From the NCBI GenBank assembly GCA_963969495.1, contig OZ018333.1:17949937-18013936 (forward strand): a stretch of DNA of 64,000 nucleotides, read 5' to 3'. Source of the stretch: Ceratothoa steindachneri (taxonomy: Eukaryota > Arthropoda > Malacostraca > Isopoda > Cymothoidae). The position numbers and the translations under genes are program-made. Of the stretch, positions 32,863-42,643 are shown piece after piece. The stretch's first letter is position 1. Every line of letters starts with the position of its first letter. A model generated the notes under the pieces. The model was not told where the DNA came from. It searched no databases and saw nothing but the letters and a program-made list of their open reading frames with translations.

Positions 32863-34052
32863 GGTAATTTCCAGCTGCCATTTAGTGCCTTGTTCAAATG
32901 CATGTACTCAAAGATGGTGGCAGTGCAAAGACGCCTTGTGGCACCCCTTTCGCATAAATTATCTAATGGACACCCCCAGAAGTACTGACCCAGACAGTTT
33001 ATTCTCTCAATGCAAAGTCCATCCATTATAACTGATATCCAGGTTAATGAGGGTCCATTTTAATGAAGGGGGGGGGGGGCTATGCTTTCAATCAAATTGC
33101 CATGTCATTTTTTTCATGAGTTTAATACTATTTTCGTGGCAACTTTGGCAGGAATTTTGAGGTTACTTTGATTTAAATTATATTTATTTGCAATGGCATT
33201 TTCAAGTCATTTTTCTTAAGAAAAGTTTGGCCATTTTTATTTGAATTTTGACTTTACAGTTTTGCGATTTTAAATTTGTATTTTTATTGGAATTTTTAAG
33301 ATTTTCACTTGGACTCTTGCTATTTTCCCATTTTTGGCACTTGCATTGAAATTTTGTTAATTCAGTCAATTTTTTTTTTCATTTTCACTCTGATTCTTCC
33401 ATTTCCTCTGATATCTTTGCCACATTGTACTTTTGTTCATGTTTAGTGGAATTTTTTTCCCATTTTTTTTTTTAGTTCCCTTACCAATTAGTGTACATCT
33501 GTGTGTATATATTTTTAGTAGGGGACAGAAGCATGTGTGGATAGAAAGAAATAAAAGTGGTGAAAAGAGAAGGTATTGTATGAGATTTGCAAAGGGATGC
33601 TAGGCTCCTGGCAATCAGGCCTATTGGTTTCTTTTTTGAGTTTCCTAACTTTTAATAAGATTTCCTTTTCTATGATTTGCCCTTGGGAGTTCCTCAGGTG
33701 AGGCACTCAACTTAGTATTGAGTGCCTCATCCCTGTCTGGGAGGGAAAGCTTCGCACATGGTCTTTGTCTGAGTGAGATGCATATGCATCAATTAACACT
33801 CAACCCGCGCATACAGTTAAAAATCTTGTCTCAGTACCAGTCCAACAAGAGTTGTAACCATTAGACCCTGAAGATGGGTGTTGGTCCTTGCATGTTTGGT
33901 TGTTGTTGTCACAGGGGTTCTTGGACAGGAGGTGGATCTCTTTCAGACCTGTGATTTAGTTCCTTTTCTTTTTCCTTCTGGATATTTTATTTGCATGTTG
34001 GTAGTGCGCTTTCTTAGGTATTGGTTAAAGTTAAGTAAATGCACCATCTGTG
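32863..34052. other. Intron 5 spacer with a perfect hairpin
   Basis: T-rich sequence without recognised elements, apart from the stem-loop at 33701-33731. The poly(G) run at 33070-33079 is a simple repeat. Confidence 0.5.
33701..33731. repeat. Perfect 12-bp inverted repeat (hairpin)
   Basis: TGAGGCACTCAA and TTGAGTGCCTCA are exact complements separated by the 7-nt loop CTTAGTA. The function is unknown. Confidence 0.9.
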
Positions 34053-34244
34053 CCTCTCATTGTGGACAAGATCCGCCAACTGGGTAATGAAATGGGCATA
34101 AAGATCAGAATGACATCATTGGGTAAGCGACTTATTGGTTAAGGGATTAATAGTGTTCCAGTGACTAGGCTCTTGCTGAGTGCCACCATTATCAAAGGGG
34201 GGGATCCCCCTCCTTGGTGTCTCCTAACGGGGTTTCTTCTGCAG
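34053..34244. other. SINE-tail-like motif before exon 6
   Basis: At 34083-34115, GGGTAATGAAATGGGCATAA and AGATCAGAATGACATC match the tail of the tRNA-type SINE (compare 53915-53955). No clear head is seen, so this is a fragment at most. Confidence 0.45.
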
Positions 34245-34463
34245 GAGGATGACGTTGGCCCGACGACAATTGTGGCAGAGGTGATTGCCGCTGACCCGCC
34301 CCCTGCGTCACCAGCCGGGATGGAGCCCCTCAAGGAGGGGGGCATCGACTCGTCTGTGTTTGGGGCTGCCAAGAGAGAGGAAGGCAGCACCCATGTGCTT
34401 TTCCATGGGCGCCTCGCCAAGGCGGCCTCACCACCCAAAGCCGAGGAGTCACCCAGTAACCGG
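34245..34463 (+). CDS. ZNF341: ZNF341-like exon 6
   Basis: The acceptor is TTTCTTCTGCAG and the donor is AACCGG|GTGAGG. It is phase 0 at both ends and 73 codons long. It encodes EDDVGPTTIVAEVIAADPPP, then a Pro/Ala/Lys-rich linker ending KAEESPSNR that leads to the finger cluster. The base composition (GC-rich) differs from the flanking intron and resembles the other coding exons. There is no domain. Confidence 0.75.
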
Positions 34464-34707
34464 GTGAGGGAGGGTAACCTGCACTGTATTGCGTGTATCT
34501 CAATGGACTAGGGGTTTAAGCTAGCTCAACACTGCTCCATCCAGAAATGGTACGCCTTTACCCGGTACCTTTAACACCTGAAGAGTTACAGAAATTTGAT
34601 CACGATGTTTAGCTGTTTTGTTTCATTTTCATGTGTAGAGTTGATTCAAATGTCTTTTGCACCCTCTTTTTTTTTACCACCAAACGGGACTGTTTGACCT
34701 ATATCTC
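34464..34707. other. Start of intron 6, nothing recognised
   Basis: Ordinary intron sequence before the SINE. Confidence 0.5.
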
Positions 34708-34850
34708 AGTGAGGACCTACAGTTTGTATGTGGGCCCCAAAGCACGGGTCAGGGCTTGTCCATCTGGTGAATAACCAAACCCACTGTGTCTTAACATTAC
34801 TCAAAAGGAGAAATTGATTTTCGCTCCGGACACTTCTCTCCAAATTGGTG
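34708..34850 (-). mobile_element. 5S-rRNA-derived SINE, copy 3
   Basis: Read minus, GTAATGTTAAGACACAGTGG and TTTGGTTATTCACCAGATGG correspond to the 5S internal region, and the tail is CTGTAGGTCCTCACTG. This is the most diverged head of the four, but the tail is well preserved. Confidence 0.62.
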
Positions 34851-35059
34851 GTAAAAATGATCTGTTTCACCCTTGGTTTTACCACAACTGAAGGAAAATG
34901 AAACAAGGTTTTGTTGCAATCTTTGGAACTCTTCAGGTGTTGAAGGATGGGAAATGGTTGTCTTCTTCAGAAGGATTTAAGCGGTGCAAGCCATTATTAA
35001 ATACCATACCAAGTCAACTCTTGAAGTATTTGCATTACCTACCTCATTAGATTATCCTT

Positions 35060-35330
35060 TAAGATGAAGCGCCGTGGTTGGATTACACCTTTTGTGTGAT
35101 TGCAGATGAGGCACTACTGCTAGTGTCTGGCATTCCCTGGTTGGATTATCTCATTGTGTTTTCACAAATGAGGCACCACTGCTAGTGTCTACCATTTCCT
35201 GGTTGAATTACCCCTTTTGCCTTTGCAGATGAAGCACCATTGGTGTTTCTGCCATTCCCATGGTTGTATTACACCCTTGCAACTTTACAAATGTAGCACC
35301 ACTGCTAGTGTTTTCCACCCCTCAGGCTGG
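35060..35330 (+). repeat. 62-bp tandem array homologous to exon 7 acceptor
   Basis: Units contain a pyrimidine tract, an AG and the first codons of exon 7: GATTGCAGATGAGGCACTAC (35106 start of ATG), ATGAGGCACCACTGC (35168), TTTGCAGATGAAGCACCATT (35229) and ATGTAGCACCACTGC (35291), spaced 61-62 bp. A further unit at 36629 (ATCTGCAGATGAAGCCCCAT) and the real exon 7 start at 36683 continue the array after an interruption. Three units keep the acceptor AG. Confidence 0.88.
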
Positions 35331-35921
35331 TTGGTACCTTGTGTACCCTGTTACATTTGGTACCTGGAGGAGGTGCGGGTCCTCCAAGCCTGAGTGCAAA
35401 CTTGGGGAGTCCTGATGTCACTGGGTTGACTGATCTCTCTGATGGGGCATGGGAAGGTTGTTGATGCACATCTCCCTCACACCATCTGCTACTTTATTTA
35501 TTTTATTTTTTTACTTTACGACTATCCTCTTAATCTTTTGTCTAGCCACACTTTGTACCAAGAGGAACTGTTCTCACCTGGACTGAGTTCAGGTCGCTAG
35601 ACTGCCCACCATGCCAGGGTATTATAATAGGTGATCACCCACCCTGCTCGTTACTAGACCTGCCTATCTCTATTTCTCTTTATCACATACCCTGCTACCC
35701 ACTTCCAAACTTACTCTTCTATCTATAGAGGTTCTGGTTGCTCGGCGCACTTTTTTGCTTTTATGGGTCCTTAGTCGAGTGGTAGTATCTACCATGAGGT
35801 CCCTACCTGCTGCGAGGGCTGAAAGCTCGCTGGCTAAGGCAAGTATTGGGTTAGGGGGGGTGTTTTCCATTGACTCTCCTCACCTTCCACTACCCATATA
35901 AGGTGGGTACGCTCCACATAT
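35331..35921. other. Intron 6 spacer, nothing recognised
   Basis: Non-repetitive sequence interrupting the exon-7-like array. No recognised element before the LINE gag fragment. Confidence 0.5.
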
Positions 35922-36585
35922 GGCAGCATGTTGGCCAAGGGCAACATGATCCATCAGAGGAGAGCATTAACTAGTTTGATTGGTAGAGAGCCGAAGATGA
36001 CCCGTTTCTCGGACGGGAGCCTTTTGGTAAATGCGTCGGACCCATCCGAGGCCATAGGCTTGGCCGTTCACGGGATCGTCAAGATCGAACGTGTGATGAG
36101 ACACCAAGGAAGGGCCCTAAGACCCAACCCTGCACTTTTTGTTACGTTGGACCGGGACAGGCTACCTGATTCTTTGCATGCCACTTTGTATCGCTACTTC
36201 GTGAACGACTTCCTGCCACCACTTCGGCCATACGAATCGCTCGTGTAGACGTGCAAAGTCGGTTTTTCCTCAAGTTTGTGTAAGTTGTTCCAAGGCTGTA
36301 CATGATAAGTCACTATCGTGTATGGTCAATTGTGGAGAGCCGCACCTCGATTCTTGAAGTAATGCGGTGCGTATCTCCTGCAGAAGGAAATCCTGGCCGT
36401 TCAGGCTGTGGATCACCTCTCATTTCCCTAGGGGTTCTTCCCTGGTAGAGCTTGCGGCACAATGGGTTCACACCCAGCCTCGGATAAAACGAGGGCTCCA
36501 GCCTGCCCCAGCGTGACCGTTTCTCGTCAGGCGAAATCGCCGCGCGCCTCCACCGAGTCGTTAGACTCGCGGAGGCCGTCTTCGG
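35922..36585 (+). mobile_element. LINE ORF1 internal fragment (gag)
   Basis: It matches the gag core of D from SKGNMIHQRRGLAS (35928) through VERVMRHQGR and a decayed knuckle region to the CCTCCACCGAGTCGTTAGAC segment (D 24478). Internal deletions remove parts of the core and the knuckles. It has neither the 5' nor the 3' end of the element. It is clearly older than B, D and F. Confidence 0.85.
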
Positions 36586-36682
36586 ATTCTGCCATTCCCT
36601 TCTTGGTTTACGCCTTGTGCATCTGCAGATGAAGCCCCATTAGTGATTCCTCGGTTGGATTACCCCTCTGCTCTTTTTGTAG

Positions 36683-36922
36683 ATGAAGCACCACTGCTCG
36701 TTCTGCAAGAAGGCTTTCAGCAAGAACTTCGACCTCCAGCAACACATCCGCTCGCATACGGGTGAGAAGCCGTTCCAGTGCGTCGTGTGCGGGCGCGCCT
36801 TTGCTCAGAAGAGCAACGTGAAGAAGCACATGGTGACCCACCGGGTCTGGCCCCAGGACTGGGTCAGCAACACCCTCCCCAAGAACCCCATCAAGAAAGT
36901 TCTTCCGGAATCGCCGCCCCCC
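36683..36922 (+). CDS. ZNF341: ZNF341-like exon 7 (fingers 1-2 of cluster)
   Basis: The acceptor is CTCTTTTTGTAG and the donor is CCCCCC|GTAAGT; it is phase 0 at both ends and 80 codons long. It encodes two C2H2 fingers, [20 protein letters not shown] (ending RSH) and, after the TGEKP linker, [20 protein letters not shown] (ending VTH), then WPQDWVSN and a basic linker. This block is nearly identical to human ZNF341, the strongest ortholog evidence. The ATG at its start is an internal Met, not a start codon. Confidence 0.96.
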
Positions 36923-38083
36923 GTAAGTACCCCGGGGAAGGTTTCCGACACGTCAAAAACTCGGCAGGACGAGGTGGGGGTGGGGGCTTACGGAGGTTGT
37001 GTTTTTAACGCCACTCATCCCTTTCAATCGTGAATTAGGTTCCTCGAACGGATAATGCAATCAACATAAAGATTAGTATGACGATCACTAGCGATATGGA
37101 AAGCGCGAAGGGCCGGTCCTGCGGGCGATGAGGTCGGTAAGGCACGAAATTCTCGCACATGTCAGGGATAGCATGGTTTTCCGTAGCGGGGATTTGGGAC
37201 CCTCTTTCGGCAAGTTTGCTGGGTGGAAGAGTAATGTCTTGTGTGGGTGGAGGATGGGAAAGGCAACCGTGTTGTGATTGGTTGTGTATATGGTGCTGTA
37301 TCTAGCAGGAGCATAAATAGGACTTTCAAGGTCAATTTGCCACAAAGTGTGGTTGGCACCCATTAAAGTCACTAAAAATACTACCCCACCCTCCTCCTCC
37401 TTTATACCCCAGTAAGCACACAACCACGCATAAACTTTTTTTAGAATGGTTAATGCCCTCTTCCCCCCTTATTTGAGTCTACATAAAATGGTGCAAAAGA
37501 CCGTCCGAGAGAGAGCGAGCACCAGGTTCCCTTGAAATGAACCTCTCTGTATGGAGGACGGAGAAGTGACACACCGCAGTCCGTAATCGATCGCACGTGT
37601 GTATCGAGGCGAAGAATTAATCTGGCCCCATTCAGAAGGGCTCTATTTAAAATCCGTCGTCGGGGCTATCGCCCCCTGGCGGATACGGGGTGATGGGCTT
37701 CATTCCTGTATCTGGCCTACAGAACGAAAAACGCCCATATGTGTGTGTGTGTTGCACTCCAAGAAGGACGCGGTCCTTCACGCAGCTGATTTAGCCTGTG
37801 CAGCCCTCACACGCCTCCGGGGTCGTTGCTTGAAGCTCTAAAAAGCTCTTCGTATACGTCCTATTCAAAGCGACATTAATTTATGGACAACCGGATATTT
37901 AAAAACTATTTGGATATCACACACCGCTCCACTCACTCTCATCCATTTTTTAAACCACTCCCGCCATCTTTCAACCAAACTATTATTACCTTTCCCCCAA
38001 TCGCCCCTTCCCCCCTCCCCCGTCTCTCCCCAGTACGTGACAGTCTCCCGGTAGATTAAGTCCTCGTTTTCACCCCCCTCTAG
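36923..38083. other. Intron 7, with tRNA-type SINE and unrecognised ORF
   Basis: The SINE copy at 37043-37330 is listed separately. 37599-37841 is an 80-codon open frame without similarity I recognise and without splice signals, so it is treated as chance. The rest has a (TG)n run near 37740 and nothing else. Confidence 0.5.
37043..37330 (-). mobile_element. tRNA-derived SINE, copy 2
   Basis: The tail on the plus strand (GGATAATGCAATCAACATAA, then AGATTAGTATGACGATC) matches 53915-53955. The body CCGTAGCGGGGATTTGGGAC...GGGTGGAAGAGTAATGTCTT aligns to 54096-54165 of copy 3. No tRNA-like head is evident, so it is probably 5'-truncated in the minus orientation. Confidence 0.62.
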
Positions 38084-38218
38084 AGTGAGTCTAGCGAGAA
38101 AGAGGAAGTGAAAGCGGAGGTCATCGTGGACGACTCTTATGTGTGTCCCTTCTGCGGCGTCGCCTATTCCTCTTACCTCACCCTCCGGAGCCACATGAAG
38201 CGACATAACGACCAGAAG
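38084..38218 (+). CDS. ZNF341: ZNF341-like exon 8 (finger 3)
   Basis: The acceptor is CCCCCCTCTAG. The donor is AAG|GTAGTT, weaker than the others. It is phase 0 at both ends and 45 codons long. It encodes an acidic lead (SESSEKEEVKAEVIVDDS) and one C2H2 finger, YVCPFCGVAYSSYLTLRSHM (ending KRH). Human ZNF341 has VLIDSSYLCQFC at the same place, so exon order is preserved. Confidence 0.93.
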
Positions 38219-38735
38219 GTAGTTAGTTGTTGTTCTCGAAGAGGGTGGGGTGGCATTCGGTCGCTCGGACCTCCTATCTAGCCTGCCATGCTTGACCTCG
38301 TGACCATTTATCTCGTTATTTTTTTCTGACCTTTGATCTTCCTTTTCCATCCTTCCTTATCTTCTCTCTCCTTTTCCAACCTTCTTTTAACCTTCCCTCT
38401 CTTTTCCCCCACTTCTTTTGATCTTCCTTCTCCTTTTCAGACCTTCTTTTGATCTTCCCTCTCCTTTTCCGACCTTCTTTTGATCTTCCCTCTCCTTTTC
38501 CGACCTTATTTTGATCTTCCCTCTCGCTTTCCAACCTTCCCTCTCCTTTTCCGACCTTCTTTTCATCTTCCCTCTCGCTTCCCAACCTTCTTTTAACCTT
38601 CCTCTCCTTTTTCGACCTTATTTTGACCTTCATCCTTTCTCGAGCTCCATTGCCTTTTGACATTCCTGGCCCTTCGTTTTTTCTTAACCTTTGACCCGCT
38701 CGGTAAGACATTCATTCCCCCCCCCCCCATCCCAG
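38219..38735. repeat. Intron 8: pyrimidine-rich tandem
   Basis: 38340-38640 is a degenerate array of about 33-bp units (GACCTTCTTTTGATCTTCCC type), nine or so copies, all C/T-rich on the gene strand. A C-run (38716-38728) precedes the exon 9 acceptor. Confidence 0.8.
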
Positions 38736-38938
38736 GTGTACCGGTGCATCCAGCGCAAGTGCGACGGGACGTTCTCAGCGCTGGACGCCTTCCTCGACCA
38801 CATCCGCGTCCACGAGAAGGAGGAGCTCCAGTACCGCTGCCACACCTGCTCCAAAGTCTTCGACTCGCTCCACTCCCTCGGCTACCACCACCAGTTCGAG
38901 CACTCCATCTACCCGTGGCCCAAGAAGTCCGGACCCAG
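38736..38938 (+). CDS. ZNF341: ZNF341-like exon 9 (fingers 4-5)
   Basis: The acceptor is CCATCCCAG and the donor is CCCAG|GTAGGA. It starts in phase 0 and ends in phase 2. Finger 4, YRCIQRKCDGTFSALDAFLD (ending HIRVH), has the unusual C-x4-C spacing that human finger VYKCVVKSCAQTF also has. Finger 5 is YRCHTCSKVFDSLHSLGYHH (ending QFEH). It ends SIYPWPKKSGPR, with a split Ser codon completed by exon 10. Confidence 0.95.
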
Positions 38939-39219
38939 GTAGGAGAGTTGCGCACTGCCTCCTGCGCCCACCTTCCCGTCCCCATTTTGCCTGTAGGAGG
39001 ATACGCCGCTATATATCTTTCCCACATTTTCACTGTAAAGATCTTAGCAACTTTCTGTAGTGATGCCCTCGATGGTCTGGTACAGGTGGTTTTGTTGCAA
39101 GGTGATGGTTGGAATTGGATTGGTTTAGTCTTCAACTGAAGTTTTGGGTTCCTATCGTGTTTGGATTTACTCCAATGTGTAGGATGTTGATTTCGGCGTG
39201 AAAGTGTGGTAGGTTTGTG
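38939..39219. other. Start of intron 9, nothing recognised
   Basis: Ordinary intron sequence before the dispersed repeat at about 39220. Confidence 0.5.
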
Positions 39220-40330
39220 TTCACCTTGTGGTTAATTTGTTGTTGTTGCATTGGTCCCCAAGAGCAGATGACATCTCGGCTCTCTCTGAGCGCTCGGGAA
39301 ATTAAAAGAGAAAGCTTTCGATCCTTTAGCCTGTGTTGTAGACTTCCAATGCCGCGACGGCTTCGGGTCGCATTCTGTCGTCTCCGAATCGGACACACTC
39401 GCGGGACGCACCGCCATTTGATGGAGCGCTCGCCAGCGCCCTACTGTGAAGACTGCGTCGTCCCCCAGACTGTTCGGCACATTCTTGTTGAATGTCCCAG
39501 TCTGTGTGATCTTCGCGCACGTTACCTGTCCGGGAACCGGGACGGGCGAGCTTGTCCTTTGTACACATTACGGGTTCGTGTACACAGACTTGTGGACTGC
39601 ATGACTTTTTGGAGGAGGTTGGCCTCCTCCACTTTATTTGACTGTTGTAGGTCGCATATTCCTGCGCCGGTTAGAAGCGAGCCTACCCCCAGACGCCGGA
39701 GCGCGCTTCCCTGTTGCTTCTTTGCTTATCTTGTTTTGTTTTTTTACCCTGTCTTAGCCTTTGTTCCTGTTTTTTGTTTTGTTTTTTTTTGTTATTTACA
39801 TGTTACTTGTTTTTTAATCTAGCCTAGCATTAGGTTGTACCGTGAGTAGATCGACTTTTGCCCGAGTTGGCAGTCGCCAGATGGTATCTTAAAAAAGTGT
39901 ACTGGAGGCCCCGCCAGCGTTACCACAATTAAGTGAGGCCGCGCTTTCTGGTCCCCAGGGACCAGGTCAGAGGTGAGGGAGGCTGTTGCATGCTGGGGGA
40001 AATTTATAGCACCCCCGCCCTGTGCTAGTGGCTCCTGCAACAGTGTGGGAGTTCAATTGCAACTTAACCTGACGTGGAATACATCCAAGTGGGACTCGAG
40101 GATTGTCGGGTGGTTGTGTTTTATCCACTTGGGAATGACTTTGCCCTTCAGGGAAGAGCCCTACCTGCTGGGCACTTGCCCTCCAGGGTGGGTAGAGTTT
40201 AAGGGAAAAGAGCCTTGCCTGCTGGGCCCCTTGGATGTGCCAAGCTGGTGTTGCGGAATTGATGGAAGTCCGGATGAATTGTCTCTGGACTTCTGTGATG
40301 GTTGCTACTGCTTCGTGGGAGGGGGTGCGT
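39220..40330 (+). repeat. Unnamed dispersed repeat, split by a LINE fragment
   Basis: 39285-39344 (AAAGCTTTCGATCCTTTAGC, CTGTGTTGTAG) and 39952-40220 (GGGACCAGGTCAGAGGTGAG, TTCAATTGCAACTTA, GGTTGTGTTTTATCCACTTG) match 54945-55360 in the same order. In between lies the LINE 3' fragment 39345-39896. The repeat is not coding as far as I can see. Confidence 0.7.
39345..39896 (+). mobile_element. LINE 3'-end fragment (ORF2 C terminus and 3'UTR)
   Basis: It starts in the region just upstream of the C-terminal Cys block (MPRRLRVAFCRLRIGHTRGT, PYCEDCVVPQTVRHILVEC) and continues through a long-type 3'UTR (GTAGGTCGCATATTCCTGCG) to GGCAGTCGCCAGATGG and an A-run. It is a 5'-truncated insertion of the older subfamily, also seen in the 3' part of F. 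Confidence 0.9.
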
Positions 40331-40579
40331 TGTAGGTAGGTGAGGAACGCTGTTGTGTGACGTGGGTGTAGTCATGCAAAGTAGGGTAGGGATTTTGTTT
40401 AAAGGTAGGGCTCGTCCATTCAGTGTAATTCTTGGTGGGTGTGGTAGGGGTAGTGGTGGTTTGAGTACTGTTTGAGGGATTAGTTTTGGACAGTGTTGGG
40501 TGTTACGCCTGGCGCAAGCTGCCATTCAAGTTTTATGTATTCCACCCTTCCTAACCTGCCCCACCCCCTCCTTCTCCAG

Positions 40580-40757
40580 CTACTTCCGTTGCACCAAGTG
40601 CATGAACAAGTACGCGAGCGCGGAGGCGCTGGAGCACCACCTGCGGGTATCCAAGCACCACTTCCCGTGCGGGCAGTGCACGCGGGTCTTCTTCTCCGAG
40701 AGGCTCCTCCGCACCCACCTCCGTGTCCATGGCAACGCCGCCCTTTTCACCTGCGCT
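40580..40757 (+). CDS. ZNF341: ZNF341-like exon 10 (fingers 6-7, start of 8)
   Basis: The acceptor is CCTTCTCCAG and the donor is TGCGCT|GTGAGT. It starts in phase 2 (completing Ser) and ends in phase 0. Finger 6, FRCTKCMNKYASAEALEHHL (ending RVSKHH), has the longer His spacing seen in human ALEHHLQTATHN. Finger 7 is FPCGQCTRVFFSERLLRTHL (ending RVH). It ends with LFTCA, the first Cys of finger 8, which is completed in exon 11. Confidence 0.95.
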
Positions 40758-41309
40758 GTGAGTGACGCCTCGGGAGAAGGGTTTTAATGACATCACGCGG
40801 GGAGGTTTGACGCCTCCCTCGACCTTCCGTGTCCAGCCCAGTGTGGGACGAGGGACTACTGGACCAACGAGGCCATGACAAAGGCGTCGAGCAAATTTGC
40901 AGACGTGTCCTATGTATCTTTCTTTTTTTTTAACATGTTTGGCACATGTCAAACAACCCTTTTAGAGTCTTGCTTTCAACATGTTTGGCACACATTCAAC
41001 ACTTTTAAGAATCTTGCTTTCAACATGTTTGGCACACGTCAAACACCCTTTTAGAGTCTACTTTCAACAGATTTGGCGCACGTCAAACACCTTTTTTAAG
41101 AATCTTGCTTTAAACATGTTTGACACACGTTAAATACCCTTTTAGAATCTTGCTTTCAACATGTTTGGCACACATCCAACACCCTTTTAGAGTCTTGCTT
41201 TCAACATGTTTGGCACACCTCAAACACCCTTTTAGAACCTTGCTTTCGACATGTGTATACGCCTAACAGGAATCGATCCCCCGCCTTTTTACTCTTGTGT
41301 CGTTTGCAG
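40758..41309. repeat. Intron 10: 45-bp tandem array
   Basis: From about 40928 to 41262, eight units of about 45 bp (TTGCTTTCAACATGTTTGGC, ACACGTCAAACACCCTTTTA) begin near 40931, 40977, 41021, 41065, 41112, 41157, 41202 and 41247. The array ends about 50 bp before the exon 11 acceptor. Confidence 0.9.
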
Positions 41310-41517
41310 ACCTGCTGCAAAACCTTCAAGTCGGAGCACTCGCTCAAGATGCACCAGTTGATCCACACGGACGAGAGGCCCTTCGAGTGCCAGATCTGCA
41401 CCTTGGCTTTCAACAGGAAGGACCAGTTAAAGAGGCACCTCCTCGTGCACGAGGCCAAGCAATACAAGTGCCCATACCGCAGCACCCTGGGGTGCACCCG
41501 CGAATTTCGCAGGAATG
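41310..41517 (+). CDS. ZNF341: ZNF341-like exon 11 (fingers 8-10)
   Basis: The acceptor is TCGTTTGCAG and the donor is AATG|GTGAGT. It starts in phase 0 and ends in phase 1. It completes finger 8 (CCKTFKSEHSLKMHQLIH) and holds finger 9, FECQICTLAFNRKDQLKRHL (ending LVH), and the first half of finger 10 with the extended Cys spacing, YKCPYRSTLGCTREFRRN. Human has [20 protein letters not shown] here. The same intron position inside finger 10 keeps the phase with exon 12. Confidence 0.95.
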
Positions 41518-42509
41518 GTGAGTTGGTCCATCCTGAACAGAGTGCATGGAGCGGGAGGAGGGATATAATCCAACGAGGATGTTCATTTTGACATGCATGA
41601 CAAGATGAGATATGCAAATTGCACAAGGAGCAGTGATGTAGAAGAGGGCCTTGAGGGTGCGATAGACTCCCCCCTACCCACACACATAAGAACACCATTT
41701 GGGTGTGAGGAAGCAATTCAAGTTGGGATTCGGTGCATCGAGGATCCATCTATGCGGGTTTGGGGGATGATAGGTAGGCGCAGGGCAGGGCAGGAGCTTT
41801 CCTAACGCAGCAGCCCCTCTTAAAATGTACAATGGCACAAATTACTCGGCTGTCCTCTGTTGGACAATCACACTACACTCAACCTGCATTACAACACCTC
41901 CACACTCTCAACTTGCATTACAACACCTCCACACTCTCAACCTGCATTACAACACCCCCACTCGCAACCTGCATTATAACACCCCCGCATTCTCAACCTG
42001 CATTACAACACCCCCAAACTCTCAACCTGCAGTACAACACCCCACACTTCCAACCTGCATTACAACACTCCCACACTCTTAACCTACATTACAACACCCC
42101 CACACTTTTAACCTGTATTACAACACCCCCACACTATACCTGCATTACAACATCCAAACTTTCCTCTATTACCACATCTCACACTATCACAGCACTACCC
42201 ACACAAACATTCACTTCTCATTAGACAACCTCAGCCAGCACTTAGCCTGTATTGCCCCCCACACACACTTCTGTAGTACCACACCCAACCCAGACATGGC
42301 ATATCTCTCACCCCCATTGACGCATATTCGGATTCATCTTGTATTACCACACACTCTTAAACTCTTATATATTACTACCCCCCTTAAAGCACTATACACT
42401 ACAGTACCAGTTCTGCACTCACCCTATATTAATCAATCCCTACGCTCACCTTCTTGCCCGGGAGAGGTCCCAGTCCTTCCTCGTTGGATTAGCCTCGAAT
42501 CTCTTTCAG
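41518..42509. repeat. Intron 11: about 29-bp tandem array
   Basis: 41875-42170 contains about ten units of a 28-30-bp repeat (CTCAACCTGCATTACAACAC, CCCCACA). The surrounding sequence is non-repetitive. Confidence 0.85.
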
Positions 42510-42643
42510 ACAAGCTCCGACTCCACCTCGTGACGCACGCGCACAACGGGCTTAAGAAGCACAAAGCGCAAAAGGGCGTGGCCAGGACCAACAAGTCCAA
42601 GCAGGTCAAGACTGAGGAGGTCTGTGACGAGAAGGAGCCTGCG
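42510..42643 (+). CDS. ZNF341: ZNF341-like exon 12 (end of finger 10)
   Basis: The acceptor is GAATCTCTTTCAG and the donor is CCTGCG|GTGAGT. It starts in phase 1 (making Asp with exon 11) and ends in phase 0. It gives DKLRLHLVTH, the C-terminal half of finger 10, as in human RPDKLKAHILSH. It then reads AHNGLKKHKAQKGVARTNKS and a Lys/Glu-rich stretch. Vertebrate ZNF341 has two more fingers at this point; they are absent here. Confidence 0.92.

Noticed and set aside
36683..37033. Separate intronless zinc-finger gene starting at the ATG at 36683
   Set aside because: The ATG directly follows a splice acceptor, the frame continues through a GTAAGT donor, and phase fits exons 6 and 8; it is an internal exon.
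37599..37841. 80-codon frame in intron 7
   Set aside because: No similarity, no splice signals, and it is not needed for phase continuity between exons 7 and 8.
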